61,492 nucleotides of DNA from Chlorobium sp. (GTDB lineage: Bacteria; Bacteroidota; Chlorobiia; Chlorobiales; Chlorobiaceae). Positions 8,857 to 17,638 of this stretch are shown one piece after another. Below the pieces are notes generated by a model. The model saw only the letters and a list, made by a program, of their open reading frames with translations, was not told the origin of the DNA and did not search any database. The position numbers and the translations under genes are program-made. Within the stretch, counting starts at the first letter, position 1. Every line of letters starts with the position of its first letter. Location of the stretch: positions 1-61,492 of the forward strand of contig JANQHB010000046.1 in assembly GCA_028277225.1 (NCBI GenBank). Direction: 5' to 3'.

Positions 8857-10332
8857 TCAGGGGGCTTTTCGGTTAAGGAGGGCTGCGGTTTCGGCAAGGG
8901 AAAGCGTGCCGATGATGTTTGTTCCGTGATTGGGCTCAATATGGATATCGCCCTGGTATTCCACATTCATGTTCAGTGCTTTTTCAAGGGCATCGATCTT
9001 GCCGAGAAGACTGTAGGCTGCCGACTGCGGTGTCGAACAGGACACCGGCGGATTGTTTTCTCCATGTATGACATAACCCGTGGGCGTTACCGTATCTTCG
9101 GGGAAGCCGTGCCAGTGGGTAATGGAGGTGCCTTGCTCTGCAAGTTGTTGCGGGTAGTGCCATGATGGTCGTATTTTCTGCAGGATGCTCGATACAATCG
9201 TGTTGCCGAGTGCATGGGCGAGGATCGTGAGTGTGTCGAAGGAAGGTTTCGGTTCTCCTGTATCCGGCTGACTGTCTGAGGTCATGAGTGTGATCTTTCC
9301 GTTCTCGATGCTGAGCGCAAGGAGGTCTGTGTCAGGGTTCAGTTGCGTTTTTCTGCATCCCGAACGTGTCGTAACCGTAACGACCGGAACCGGTTCTACA
9401 AGAAACCAATTGTCCAGAACTTTCACAGGAATGCATTTTCTGTTGTTATGTATGAGCGTTGGTGAAGTTTGCAGCTCATGTTCGCTGAAATCGCATTCAT
9501 TGTCCACCAGCATGGCGCACGGTGCCGTTACCGGCATTTGCCGGGCAAAGAAACCGTAGCTCATGCCGCTGCGGTTATCGAGATATCTTGCGACAATTTT
9601 TCTGTAGAGAGTATTTCTGTAGCTCAGACTTTCCCTTGATGTGTGGGTCAGGAGGTACTGGTTTCCGCTCCACAGAATGCTGCATGCCCTGAAATCGTCA
9701 GCGATATCTTTCGTCCCGGAAAGTGCATCCTGTAATGCTCCCGGCCGGAGATTCAGGTCGGAAGGATCAGGGGGGATGACCTGGGCGGTAAGTTTCGGTA
9801 CAAGGGTTTTCAGGATATCGGATGGAAGGGGGCAGGAGCCCTCTATCTCGACAACACCGCCATTCATGGTGCATATCGTCCAGCTGTCAGCAGTGACGTA
9901 AATGCTCAGGTGCACCATATCCCAGGCAAGTTTACCTACAATAAGGTCCAGTTTATCCTGGGGTGTTGAGTGTTTGTTCAGAGGCGGTGCCTCGTCGTGA
10001 ATACCGAGAATAATGTTACCGTAAAGAGTCTTGACGCGGTTTATCGCAAGCTTTTCATCAGGGAATACTCCTGATGCAACAATCACGACGCCCTTTTTGA
10101 AGCTCCCGTCCTCTTCGGTTGCCTCGGGTATGTCGAGAACTCTTATACCAAGAGTCCTGAAGGCATTCATCAGGGATTGTGTGAAGCATTGCAGTCCGGG
10201 TGAATCTTTGCCCCCGGGAAGAAACGTTACAGAAAGCTGTTTTCGCATACCGGAGGTGGCCAGTGGAGTATCGGTTGCTATGCCGAGAAGGTGACCGAGT
10301 GAGGCAAGAGAAATGCTGTTACTTCCGCTCAT
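8857..10332 (-). CDS. Conserved-looking hypothetical protein, 491 residues
   Basis: I do not recognise this protein. It has no signal peptide or membrane segment, a moderate composition with many short hydrophobic stretches, and no obvious P-loop or metal-binding motif. It lies 27 bases upstream of nothing obviously related: the next minus-strand genes before it in transcription order are NAD kinase and tyrA, so it may be the last gene of that operon. Codon use and GC look native. The long uninterrupted frame and strong ATG start with operon placement make it a real gene. Confidence 0.8.
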   Translation of the reverse strand: MSGSNSISLASLGHLLGIATDTPLATSGMRKQLSVTFLPGGKDSPGLQCFTQSLMNAFRTLGIRVLDIPEATEEDGSFKKGVVIVASGVFPDEKLAINRVKTLYGNIILGIHDEAPPLNKHSTPQDKLDLIVGKLAWDMVHLSIYVTADSWTICTMNGGVVEIEGSCPLPSDILKTLVPKLTAQVIPPDPSDLNLRPGALQDALSGTKDIADDFRACSILWSGNQYLLTHTSRESLSYRNTLYRKIVARYLDNRSGMSYGFFARQMPVTAPCAMLVDNECDFSEHELQTSPTLIHNNRKCIPVKVLDNWFLVEPVPVVTVTTRSGCRKTQLNPDTDLLALSIENGKITLMTSDSQPDTGEPKPSFDTLTILAHALGNTIVSSILQKIRPSWHYPQQLAEQGTSITHWHGFPEDTVTPTGYVIHGENNPPVSCSTPQSAAYSLLGKIDALEKALNMNVEYQGDIHIEPNHGTNIIGTLSLAETAALLNRKAP

Positions 10333-10359
10333 TGAAAATCAGGTGATGGTCGTTTGTTC

Positions 10360-11220
10360 TCAGGTGCCCCGCTTATGTTCACGGCCCCAAAAAAGTTTGT
10401 TTCTGAGAATGTCCCAGTAATTCCTTTTCTCGTTGGCCACAAGATTGACCATTTCCAGGGATTTTTTTACGGTGACCATTTCCCCGGGTTTGAGCATTTT
10501 TATGAGGTGTCCGTCACAATTGAGAGGATATTCTCCGCCCGGAGCGTCAACGGAAATTTCGATCGTCTTTTCGTCGCTGATCACAAGCGGCCTGACTGTC
10601 AGCATATGCGGACAGATCGGTGTGATGACAAAAACTTTTGATTTTGGAGCTATTACCGGACCTCCGGCTGACAGCGAATATCCGGTCGATCCCGTTGATG
10701 TGGCTATTATGATCCCGTCGGCACGGTAGGCGCTGCTTTGTTCTCCGTCAAGCCTTATAATGAATGCAGGTATCCTGGAATGGGTGCCTTTTTCGAGGAC
10801 AACGTCGTTCAGGCCGTTATAATGCCTGAACTTGTCTTTGCCCCAGGGTACCATGACATCGAGCTGTGATCGATCGTGAATGGAGTAAGTGCCTTCAAGC
10901 ACCTTTTCAATTGCATGGATCATTTCCTCCCTGCTGAACTCGGCAAGGAAGCCCAGATGGCCGACATTGATGCCGATAACCGGTTTTGTTTCCGAGTAGC
11001 GGGACGCGAAAAGCAGCGTACCGTCTCCTCCGAGGGAGATGAAGACGTCACAGAGTTTGTTGAGATTTTCTATTTCAGCAGCTTTATCTGTCCCGATTAT
11101 TGCTGCGGAATTTGCATCCAGAACATAATCGAGCTTCCTTTCTTCGAACCACGCGATGAGATCCTTCGAAAGTGCGAGCGCCTCTTCACGATTGATGTTT
11201 ACAACAACAGCGAATCTCAT
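10360..11220 (-). CDS. nadK: NAD kinase
   Basis: Phosphorylates NAD to NADP in the cytoplasm. The 286-residue protein has the defining GGDGT motif (SLGGDGTLLFASR), NVGHLGFLAEF, and the substrate loop ATSTGSTGYSLSAGGP. The full length matches the family. It begins with a four-base overlap on the stop of tyrA, indicating translational coupling in a tyrA-nadK operon. Confidence 0.95.
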   Translation of the reverse strand: MRFAVVVNINREEALALSKDLIAWFEERKLDYVLDANSAAIIGTDKAAEIENLNKLCDVFISLGGDGTLLFASRYSETKPVIGINVGHLGFLAEFSREEMIHAIEKVLEGTYSIHDRSQLDVMVPWGKDKFRHYNGLNDVVLEKGTHSRIPAFIIRLDGEQSSAYRADGIIIATSTGSTGYSLSAGGPVIAPKSKVFVITPICPHMLTVRPLVISDEKTIEISVDAPGGEYPLNCDGHLIKMLKPGEMVTVKKSLEMVNLVANEKRNYWDILRNKLFWGREHKRGT

Positions 11221-12083
11221 GAGCTTTCCTTTTTGTTCAGTTGATCGTAGAGGGAGTTGGCTTTTTCGAAGAGCATTCCAACCTTGTCCAGGCGCCCGTT
11301 ACGGATATCATCGGCAAGCTGCTCAAGATATGAGCAAAAGCCGCTGAGTTCCTGTGAGATATTATCCCTGTTTGTCGACACGATATCCTGCCAGACATCC
11401 CATGAGCTTCCTGCAAGTCTGGTCAGCGTTGAAAATCCCGGGCCGCTTTTGCTGATGTTTTTTTCACAATAGGTGATAAGTGTACTGGAGAGGAGTTGCG
11501 GCAGATGGCTGATTGCCGCAACGACCCGGTCATGTTCTTCAGGTGACATAAGGGTTGTCCGGCACCCGATCGATTGCAGAAGCTCCATCAGGTTTGCTGC
11601 ATCCCGGCTTGACAGCGTAGCTTCATCAGCACAAAGAACGACGGTTTTTCCGGAAAGGAGTTTGTCATGGCTTGCATGGTAGCCTTGCTGTTCTCTGCCG
11701 GCTATGGGATGCATGCCGATAAACCGGAGATTCAGTTCGTCTGCGCGTGTCGAAATGGCGGCTTTCGTACTCGATACATCGCTGACAAGGGTCTCTTCTG
11801 GAGCAAGTTGCCGAATTTCTGCAAGCAGTTGAATGTTAGCCTCAACCGGTGCGGCAAGGATAATGAGATCGGCGTTGTACAGCTTCTCTTTTGAGGTTTC
11901 GAAACGATCGAGACCGATTGCCTCCAGTTGACTGATATCTTCCCTTGTGAAAGAGGGATCATACCCTTTGAAGACGATTTTCTGTTCAGCAGCCAGAGGT
12001 GATTTTTTCAGCGCTCTGAGAACTGAGGCGCCGATGAGACCGAGTCCGACGATCGATATGGTTCTGATGGATGATGATCGCAT
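11217..12083 (-). CDS. tyrA: Prephenate dehydrogenase (TyrA)
   Basis: NAD(P)-dependent oxidative decarboxylation of prephenate (or arogenate) in tyrosine biosynthesis. Residues 8-25 form a Rossmann fold with GLGLIGAS. GMHPIAGREQQGY near 120 is the conserved catalytic histidine region, and HLPQLL near 195 is typical of the helical C-terminal domain. At 288 residues it is a stand-alone dehydrogenase without a fused chorismate mutase or ACT domain. It is 11 bases downstream of pyrE and overlaps nadK by four bases. Confidence 0.93.
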   Translation of the reverse strand: MRSSSIRTISIVGLGLIGASVLRALKKSPLAAEQKIVFKGYDPSFTREDISQLEAIGLDRFETSKEKLYNADLIILAAPVEANIQLLAEIRQLAPEETLVSDVSSTKAAISTRADELNLRFIGMHPIAGREQQGYHASHDKLLSGKTVVLCADEATLSSRDAANLMELLQSIGCRTTLMSPEEHDRVVAAISHLPQLLSSTLITYCEKNISKSGPGFSTLTRLAGSSWDVWQDIVSTNRDNISQELSGFCSYLEQLADDIRNGRLDKVGMLFEKANSLYDQLNKKESS

Positions 12084-12094
12084 GCATGCAGGAC

Positions 12095-12676
12095 TTAGCT
12101 TGTTTTCAGGTTCCGGCTGCCCGGCATGTCGATCGGGACGCCTTCCCGGCAGAGGGGACAGGTTTCCGGGTCATAATTTTTTACCTCGAGCGTCAGCAGA
12201 GAAAACTGCTGGTCGGCCAGCTTGACTGTGCCGTTGCTGCGGTCAACAACCGAGCCGACACCGACAACGTTCGCTCCGGCTGCGGAAACGACCTCGATCA
12301 CTTCGGCAACTGAGCCTCCGGTCGTGATGACGTCTTCGACAACAAGGATTTTTTCGTTCGGCGAGACGCTGAAGCCTCTTCGAAACACCATCTTACCGTC
12401 TTTCCTTTCCGTAAAAATGGTTTTTACCCCCAACTGGCGTCCGGTTTCTGTGCCTACGACAATTCCACCGACTGCCGGCGAAATTACGGTTTCTATTGCT
12501 ACATCCTCGAACGCCGAAACGATACTGCCGCATATCTTCACAAGGTATTCCGGGTGCTGGAGAACCCTGGCGCATTGAAAATATGTTGTGCTGTGCAGAC
12601 CGGAAGTCAGTCTGAAATGACCTTCCAGCAGTGCTCCGGTCGAGCGGAACATGTCAAGAGTTTCGGTTTGATTCAT
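12095..12676 (-). CDS. pyrE: Orotate phosphoribosyltransferase
   Basis: Joins orotate to PRPP in pyrimidine synthesis. The 193-residue protein has the PRPP-binding signature ILVVEDVITTGGS near residue 115 and the N-terminal SGLHSTTYF segment of the thermophile/GSB-like PyrE form. FTERKDGKM gives the flexible catalytic loop. It starts the pyrE-tyrA-nadK run. The 160-base upstream gap toward ruvX shows no additional gene. Confidence 0.95.
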   Translation of the reverse strand: MNQTETLDMFRSTGALLEGHFRLTSGLHSTTYFQCARVLQHPEYLVKICGSIVSAFEDVAIETVISPAVGGIVVGTETGRQLGVKTIFTERKDGKMVFRRGFSVSPNEKILVVEDVITTGGSVAEVIEVVSAAGANVVGVGSVVDRSNGTVKLADQQFSLLTLEVKNYDPETCPLCREGVPIDMPGSRNLKTS

Positions 12677-12837
12677 GTGTTGCTTTCTGTAGGCCCGCTG
12701 ATCCGGGCTGATTGACGGCAGACGTATGCAAAACAGAAAAGATACGCAAGAGCGCGCGAAAAGCTAAATGCGCTCCGTCAATACAGTATATTTTATCGGT
12801 CTCTGTTGCATTACAGGGTATTGAGTGTGCTATTGAG

Positions 12838-13278
12838 CTATAGCGGGGGGTTGTCGACGGCATCAAGATAATTTTGCAGAAGCAGACATGCCGCAGCACA
12901 GTCAAGACGTCCTTTCTGTTTTCTTTTTTTTCTGCTCAGGCCTGACTGGACCAGCAATTTTTGAGCTTGTTTCGAAGATCCATGCTCATCTATGGTTGTT
13001 ATGGACAGATCTGGAAATGTTTCTCTGAGCAGTGAAATAAAGCGGTCAACGACATCGGTCATGGTGCTATGCGTGCCGTCAAGATTGAGAGGGTAGCCGA
13101 CAACGATGGTTTCGATCTGATGCGCATTTCTTTCATGCTCGATGGCCGGAAGGATCGTGTCCGGCCTGAAGGTACCTGCAGGCTGGGCGAAATTGCCGAA
13201 AGGATCGCTCCTGGCCATCCCTATCCTTTTTGTGCCGTAATCGATACCGAGAATTCTTTTTCTGATTGTCTGCTGCAA
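12838..13278 (-). CDS. ruvX: Putative pre-16S rRNA nuclease / RuvX (YqgF)
   Basis: A YqgF-family RNase H-fold protein with RILGIDYGTKRIGMA at the N-terminus, VGYPLNLDGT in the middle and DEHGSSKQA near the end, supplying the conserved acidic residues. The longest frame opens with ATG at 13341 but adds 21 unconserved residues. TTG at 13278 is preceded by a GGGGAG box about ten bases upstream and gives 146 residues, the usual family length, so I prefer it. E. coli YqgF takes part in 16S rRNA 5-prime processing. Confidence 0.9.
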   Translation of the reverse strand: MQQTIRKRILGIDYGTKRIGMARSDPFGNFAQPAGTFRPDTILPAIEHERNAHQIETIVVGYPLNLDGTHSTMTDVVDRFISLLRETFPDLSITTIDEHGSSKQAQKLLVQSGLSRKKRKQKGRLDCAAACLLLQNYLDAVDNPPL

Positions 13279-13551
13279 GGTGTGTTTCTCCCCGGATCGT
13301 CTGCGCCCTGGCTCATAACTACCGGACTGTTCGTGATACAATTCTATGAAAAATAAAACGTTTTGGCATATCTCCTCGTCGGGGTATACAGGTTTCCTGC
13401 AATTCTCATCCTGTGTATCCCCCCCTGAGCATGCAGGTTTGCGGTAACCGGTTTATTTCCTATCTTCATTCACTCTAAACAATCTTTTTTAATAAGACGA
13501 TCTTGGCGCTCTTCGGGGCGAGAGAACGAGAATAGCTGGAGAAAACAGGCT

Positions 13552-14985
13552 ATGGCAAAGGTTGCGATTATTGGTGCCGGTTTTGCCGGTCATACTGCCG
13601 CAATGTATCTGGGTGATGCAATAGGCAAAGAACATGAGATTACGGTTATACACAAGTTTGATTTTTTCGGTTTTGTTCCTTCCTGGGTATGGCTGGGAAT
13701 CGGGGCGGTCAAACCCGAAGAAACCACCTTCAAGCTCAAGCCGATCTATGACAAGTTCAATGTGAATTTTTTGCAGGGCAAGGTGACGTCGGTTCATCCC
13801 GATGATAATTACCTTCTGGTCGATGAGGCAAATGGAGGCGGTGAGAAAAAAGTCGATTACGATTACCTTATTGTCGCTACCGGTGCGCATATGAACTATG
13901 CCGCAACTCCGGGACTCGGGCCGGACAAGCATACGGAATCCATCTGCCATCTCGATACGGCAATCAAGGCCCGCGATTCGTACCTGGAGCTGATTGAAAA
14001 AATGAAACGCGGTGAAAAGCAGCGTCTGGTTATCGGTACCGGACACCCCATGGCGGCATGTCAGGGAGCTGCATTCGAATACATTACCAATATACATCAT
14101 GACCTGACTCAGCGCGGTATCCGTGACAAGGCTGAGTTGTCCTACCTGACCAATGAACCCTGTATCGGTGATTTTGGCGTCGGTGGTATCAATGTTGTGA
14201 AGAAAGGTGGAAGAATTGCCCGGGGAGGCGACCTCATCGAAGCTACCATGGACGAGTTCGGTATCGAGAAAGCCGTTCGCCGGGGTGTAAAGGAAGTTGA
14301 CGAAAAGGCAATATACTGGGAGGATTTCGAGGGGAACTATGGAGAAGATTCTTATGATTTTGCCATGCTGATTCCCCAGTCGCGAGGCGTGACATTTCCG
14401 TTCTATAACAGCAAGGGAGAAGATATTTCTTCCAGGGTCACCAATCCGGGCGGATTTATTCTTGCCGACGGAATTTACGGTCTGAGCTATGACGAGCTTG
14501 TCAGGACACCTGACGCATGGCCGGCAAATTACCAGAATCAGATGTATAAAAACATCTTCTCGGCCGGAATCGCTTTTGCCCCTCCCGGACCGATTACAGC
14601 ACCGCATACCACAAAAAACGGAGCGACGATCGTTCCGGGCGCGCCAAGAACCGGCATGATCTCGGGTGTTATCGGCAGGGTCGTTGCTCTTAATATCATC
14701 GATCTTATCAGGGAAGGACGTATGACTCACCGTGAACGTATGTCCGAAATGCTTGCCGTCTGTATTGCGTCGAACGGAAAATCGTTCTGGAGCGGTTCCG
14801 CCGTCGTCATGATCATTTATCCAGTCGTACCCGATCATACACGATATGACAACAAGGAAGGCAGGGATCTTTTTGTTACCAGGGTTGAGCGGGGTCTTGC
14901 GGGCGCATGGCTGAAAGAGATGGTCGAGATGACCTTCATGCACAAGTTCAAAGGGCGCATCGGATGGCAGGTTATACCCGAATAA
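13552..14985 (+). CDS. sqr: Sulfide:quinone oxidoreductase (SQR)
   Basis: A 477-residue flavoprotein that oxidises sulfide and reduces membrane quinone, a core step of anoxygenic photosynthesis on sulfide. The N-terminus has the dinucleotide fold VAIIGAGFAGHTAA and the FVPSWVWLGIG segment typical of SQR. YLIVATGAHMNY closes the first FAD region. Cysteines are at 132, 170, 204 and 404; SQR uses two or three for the redox centre, but I cannot say which. Length and sequence suggest one of the GSB-specific SQR types (possibly type VI, SqrF), not the short type I. A GGAGAAAA box precedes the ATG. A 38-residue ORF and a strong terminator follow. Confidence 0.9.
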   Translation: MAKVAIIGAGFAGHTAAMYLGDAIGKEHEITVIHKFDFFGFVPSWVWLGIGAVKPEETTFKLKPIYDKFNVNFLQGKVTSVHPDDNYLLVDEANGGGEKKVDYDYLIVATGAHMNYAATPGLGPDKHTESICHLDTAIKARDSYLELIEKMKRGEKQRLVIGTGHPMAACQGAAFEYITNIHHDLTQRGIRDKAELSYLTNEPCIGDFGVGGINVVKKGGRIARGGDLIEATMDEFGIEKAVRRGVKEVDEKAIYWEDFEGNYGEDSYDFAMLIPQSRGVTFPFYNSKGEDISSRVTNPGGFILADGIYGLSYDELVRTPDAWPANYQNQMYKNIFSAGIAFAPPGPITAPHTTKNGATIVPGAPRTGMISGVIGRVVALNIIDLIREGRMTHRERMSEMLAVCIASNGKSFWSGSAVVMIIYPVVPDHTRYDNKEGRDLFVTRVERGLAGAWLKEMVEMTFMHKFKGRIGWQVIPE

Positions 14986-15025
14986 GTGAGGCATACATTA
15001 ACTTTTCAAACTAACGAATAACGAC

Positions 15026-15142
15026 ATGAGACCTTCAAAATTCGATAGATTTCTGATGCAGAATAAAATCTACCAGTTCTACCGGTTCGTGGTGCTGAAC
15101 CTGAAGATCCTGAAAGCTGTAGACCACAGTAAACGGGCCTGA
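15026..15142 (+). CDS. 38-residue basic small protein downstream of sqr
   Basis: A short ORF, ATG to TGA, beginning MRPSKFDRFLMQNKIYQFYR and ending KAVDHSKRA. It lies 40 bases after the sqr stop and before a perfect terminator, so it would be transcribed with sqr. The amphipathic middle (FYRFVVLNLKILKAV) could be a membrane-contact helix. I do not know its function. Only the position and plausible composition support it. Confidence 0.5.
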   Translation: MRPSKFDRFLMQNKIYQFYRFVVLNLKILKAVDHSKRA

Positions 15143-15173
15143 TCGGGAATCACTTATTAAGCATAACAGCATG

Positions 15174-15210
15174 AAAAGCGCATGAGGTTTTGGCTTCCTC
15201 ATGCGCTTTT
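15174..15210. terminator. Intrinsic terminator of the sqr operon (bidirectional)
   Basis: AAAAGCGCATGAGG at 15174-15187 pairs exactly with CCTCATGCGCTTTT at 15197-15210 around a 9-base loop, followed by TT. It is a strong intrinsic terminator for sqr and the small ORF. The A-run on the other side would also stop minus-strand transcripts from the decayed toxin-antitoxin unit. Confidence 0.92.
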
Positions 15211-15227
15211 TTATGGTTTATTTCAAA

Positions 15228-15317
15228 TCAGTCTTGATTTTGAATAAGGCGCTCGTATTCTTCATGTGAGCCTATCCAAGCCCAGATGAAATCTTTAGCA
15301 TTTAAAGCTCGCGAAGT
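15228..15317 (-). pseudogene. C-terminal remnant of a RelE/HigB-like toxin
   Basis: Directly after and overlapping the end of the antitoxin-like gene, the minus strand reads in another frame NAKDFIWAWIGSHEEYERLI then a short tail to a stop at 15228. The pattern FIWxWIGxHxEYxxLI is typical of the last residues of small mRNA-cleaving toxins. No start codon or N-terminal two thirds is present, so the toxin is deleted down to about 24-29 codons while its presumed antitoxin remains open. Confidence 0.65.
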
Positions 15318-15502
15318 GTTCCTTTTTTTTCTTCTTCCGAAGCTTCCCTGATCAGAAAATCCAACGTTCCTTCTGCTGAATCCTTCGCCAATTGGGCATT
15401 CCATTGTTCCATGTCTTTTTCATGGACCCAACGCATCAGCTGCTTGAACTCCTTGTGGGATAAGGATTCTATGGCTGCTTTGATATCATTCACTGTTGTC
15501 AT
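15302..15502 (-). CDS. Antitoxin-like small protein, partner toxin lost
   Basis: A 66-residue acidic protein beginning MTTVNDIKAAIESLSHKEFK, with LMRWVHEKDMEQWNAQLAKD and an acidic, charged C-terminus. This matches the general form of small helical antitoxins that sit upstream of RelE/HigB-type toxins. The downstream toxin is only a C-terminal remnant, so this is probably an orphan antitoxin. A GAGGTGA box precedes the ATG. Confidence 0.65.
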   Translation of the reverse strand: MTTVNDIKAAIESLSHKEFKQLMRWVHEKDMEQWNAQLAKDSAEGTLDFLIREASEEEKKGTLREL

Positions 15503-15994
15503 AACACGTCACCTCATTCTGTTCATTGCAACAAGCTTAACAGTCAATTTCGCTACTCTCGAAGAAAAAATCAAAAAGGTCGGATGCTATAGTTATCATG
15601 CACGTTTGCACAACCGTCACCGGTTACACCCTCTCCTCCAACATCAAGACCATGATCACAGGGTGGGAAGAGGTTGACGAGTGGGGATGGATGGGGGCGT
15701 TAAGCATAGCCAGAGAACGTAATACAATTAGGTTGTCTATATCCAGGGCTATCGTTATGGGGGGATAAGAGTGTATCAAGTGAGGATAGTATTGGTCTGG
15801 GCTGAGAGTTCTTGTAAACAGATGATCTCAGGTGTTTGCTGAGTAGCTTTGCTCGAATTTTTCTGTGATATAAAGCACATTCCTGTTTGATAAGCTTTTC
15901 GAGGTGAAAGATTTAACATTTCGTTGTTTTCTGAAATATTTATACTGGTATAGTACAGTCGGTTAAACAGGCCTGAGGGGGACGACAGGCCGGA
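15503..15994. other. Gene-poor gap
   Basis: About 490 bases between the orphan antitoxin and the nitroreductase-like gene. A 56-codon frame from ATG 15600 region to TAA near 15770 has a coding-like look (tryptophan-rich, no close match I recognise), but no ribosome-binding site is evident and I do not call it. The rest is AT-rich and must contain the promoters of both flanking genes. Confidence 0.35.
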
Positions 15995-17137
15995 ATGTTA
16001 GTTTTCATGGTAGCATCACGAAGGACATTTCTCATTCGTTCGGTTCAGTGTGTTCTTGCAGCAGGTTTTTTTCCGGGATTGTCGGCATGCGCCGAACGGC
16101 CGGTAAGGGAGCAGGATCTGACAGGGGACGGTTATGGCGAGCTTGTTGATGTTATTGGCCGCCAGAGGGCTGAAATTATTCGATATGCCTCGCTGGCTCC
16201 GAGCGGCCATAACGTTCAGCCGTGGATCGTTACGATCAAAAGCGCCGATAACTGGATCATCGGTTCGGCAGAAGATCGATGGCTTAACGAGGTCGATCCC
16301 CGGAACCGGGAGCTTGTTCTTTCCATAGGGGCTTTTCTTGAAAACCTGGTTATCGCTGCCCAGGCGAACGGTTTCAAGGTGAACATTCGAACTCTTGCCG
16401 ACAATCCGTTCGATCCTGAATTGCTGTCACTCGAGCTTGTCAATGGCAAGCGTATCGATTATCCACTCGAGCGCCTTATTGAGCGAAGAACACTGCGTAC
16501 CGGTTTCAGGAACGAAGAACTGGATCCGATGGACATTGTCTACCTGAAGGATTCGGATGATAATTTTTTCTACTATCCTCCTGCATCTGCGGGGGCGGAA
16601 TGGCTCGACAAGGCAACGATTGCCGCAACAGAATACCAGGTTACGCGTGACAACGTGCAGAAGGAACTTGCCCGATGGATACGGTGGTCGGACGCAGATG
16701 CAGCAAGGTATCGTAACGGTCTTACTCCCGAGGCGATGGATATTACCGGACTTGCCGGATGGTATGTGAAGAATTTTTATGGAGAGAGTGATGTCCTTGG
16801 CCAGGATTTTCGCAAGGCAACTGTAGAACGGGCTAAAGGACAGGTTGCTCAAAGCGGCGGCTGGGTAGTCATAGGATCAGAAAATGAAAGTCTTTCAGCC
16901 CTTCTTGAAACAGGCCGCCGGTTCGAAAGAATGTTCCTGAAGGCCAAATCCCGTTCAGTAGGTGTTCATCCCATCTCACAGGTACTCGAAGAGAGGCCTT
17001 GGGTGGAAGATATCCGGAAGGTTCTGGAGCTCGAGTGCAAGCCCCAGTTTCTCCTGAGAGTCGGCTACACGAGGGAGTATCCCCTTCCGGTCAGTCTCAG
17101 GATGCCGCCGGAAGAAATTTCATATATTTTGCAGTGA
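15995..17137 (+). CDS. Acg-type nitroreductase-like FMN protein, exported
   Basis: A 380-residue protein of the Acg/nitroreductase superfamily. The N-terminus has a twin-arginine-like ASRRTFLIRS followed by a hydrophobic stretch and a lipobox LSACAE, so it is probably exported and possibly lipid-anchored. The first domain carries RYASLAPSGHNVQPW, the FMN-binding signature of Acg proteins, and NRELVLSIGAFLENLVIAA. The C-terminal half is a second, degenerate nitroreductase lobe with VHPISQVLEERPW. Substrate unknown. The next gene starts inside its stop codon (TGATG). Confidence 0.75.
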   Translation: MLVFMVASRRTFLIRSVQCVLAAGFFPGLSACAERPVREQDLTGDGYGELVDVIGRQRAEIIRYASLAPSGHNVQPWIVTIKSADNWIIGSAEDRWLNEVDPRNRELVLSIGAFLENLVIAAQANGFKVNIRTLADNPFDPELLSLELVNGKRIDYPLERLIERRTLRTGFRNEELDPMDIVYLKDSDDNFFYYPPASAGAEWLDKATIAATEYQVTRDNVQKELARWIRWSDADAARYRNGLTPEAMDITGLAGWYVKNFYGESDVLGQDFRKATVERAKGQVAQSGGWVVIGSENESLSALLETGRRFERMFLKAKSRSVGVHPISQVLEERPWVEDIRKVLELECKPQFLLRVGYTREYPLPVSLRMPPEEISYILQ

Positions 17138-17547
17138 TGCGTTTTCTATCGCGGGGAAGGGCGGAAGGCCAGGCAAAAGGGCTTCTTCTTGCGGGCGCAG
17201 TATATTTTCTGCTGGTATCGGTAGCGCATATGACCGGTATTAAACTGCCGGTGCTATTCATTTACTATTCGTTACCATCATATGAGTACCAGGACAGAAT
17301 AATCGGCTTTTTGACATTCGGCTGGTCGGTATTTTTTTACATGACAGTAATGAGTTTCACCCGCAGGAAGCTTGGCGCACTGGTCATCGCTGGTCTGGTT
17401 GCACTTGTGATGCTTGTCATCATCAATCTGACCACTGATTTTTCCGGATTTCCGGTCTCTGTAGAGGAGGTGTGGTTTCATGTGGGGGTTCTTGTCCTTT
17501 TTTTCTACTGGCTGCTTCTGTTGAGGTCATACGTCATGTTCCGGTAG
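17137..17547 (+). CDS. Four-helix membrane protein of unknown function
   Basis: A 136-residue protein with about four hydrophobic segments (around residues 17-34, 50-65, 75-93 and 110-130) and basic linkers. The ATG at 17137 shares one base with the stop of the preceding nitroreductase gene, so the two are coupled. An upstream in-frame start at 16999 would lie deep inside that gene and is rejected. No family recognised. Confidence 0.7.
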   Translation: MRFLSRGRAEGQAKGLLLAGAVYFLLVSVAHMTGIKLPVLFIYYSLPSYEYQDRIIGFLTFGWSVFFYMTVMSFTRRKLGALVIAGLVALVMLVIINLTTDFSGFPVSVEEVWFHVGVLVLFFYWLLLLRSYVMFR

Positions 17548-17638
17548 CATGAGAGATAACGAACCGCAGCGTTAATAAGGTCGATCGGGCATTCTGCATA
17601 ACGAATGACGTGAAGCCGGTTTTCAGGTATCGTATGAA

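Noticed and set aside
13489..14994. Long 501-codon minus-strand frame opposite sqr
   Set aside because: It lies exactly antisense to a clear SQR gene whose motifs are intact; the minus frame has no recognisable family, and such shadows arise from codon bias.
15598..15770. 56-codon small ORF in the gap before the nitroreductase gene
   Set aside because: No ribosome-binding site, no recognisable family and no operon context; left as undecided intergenic sequence.
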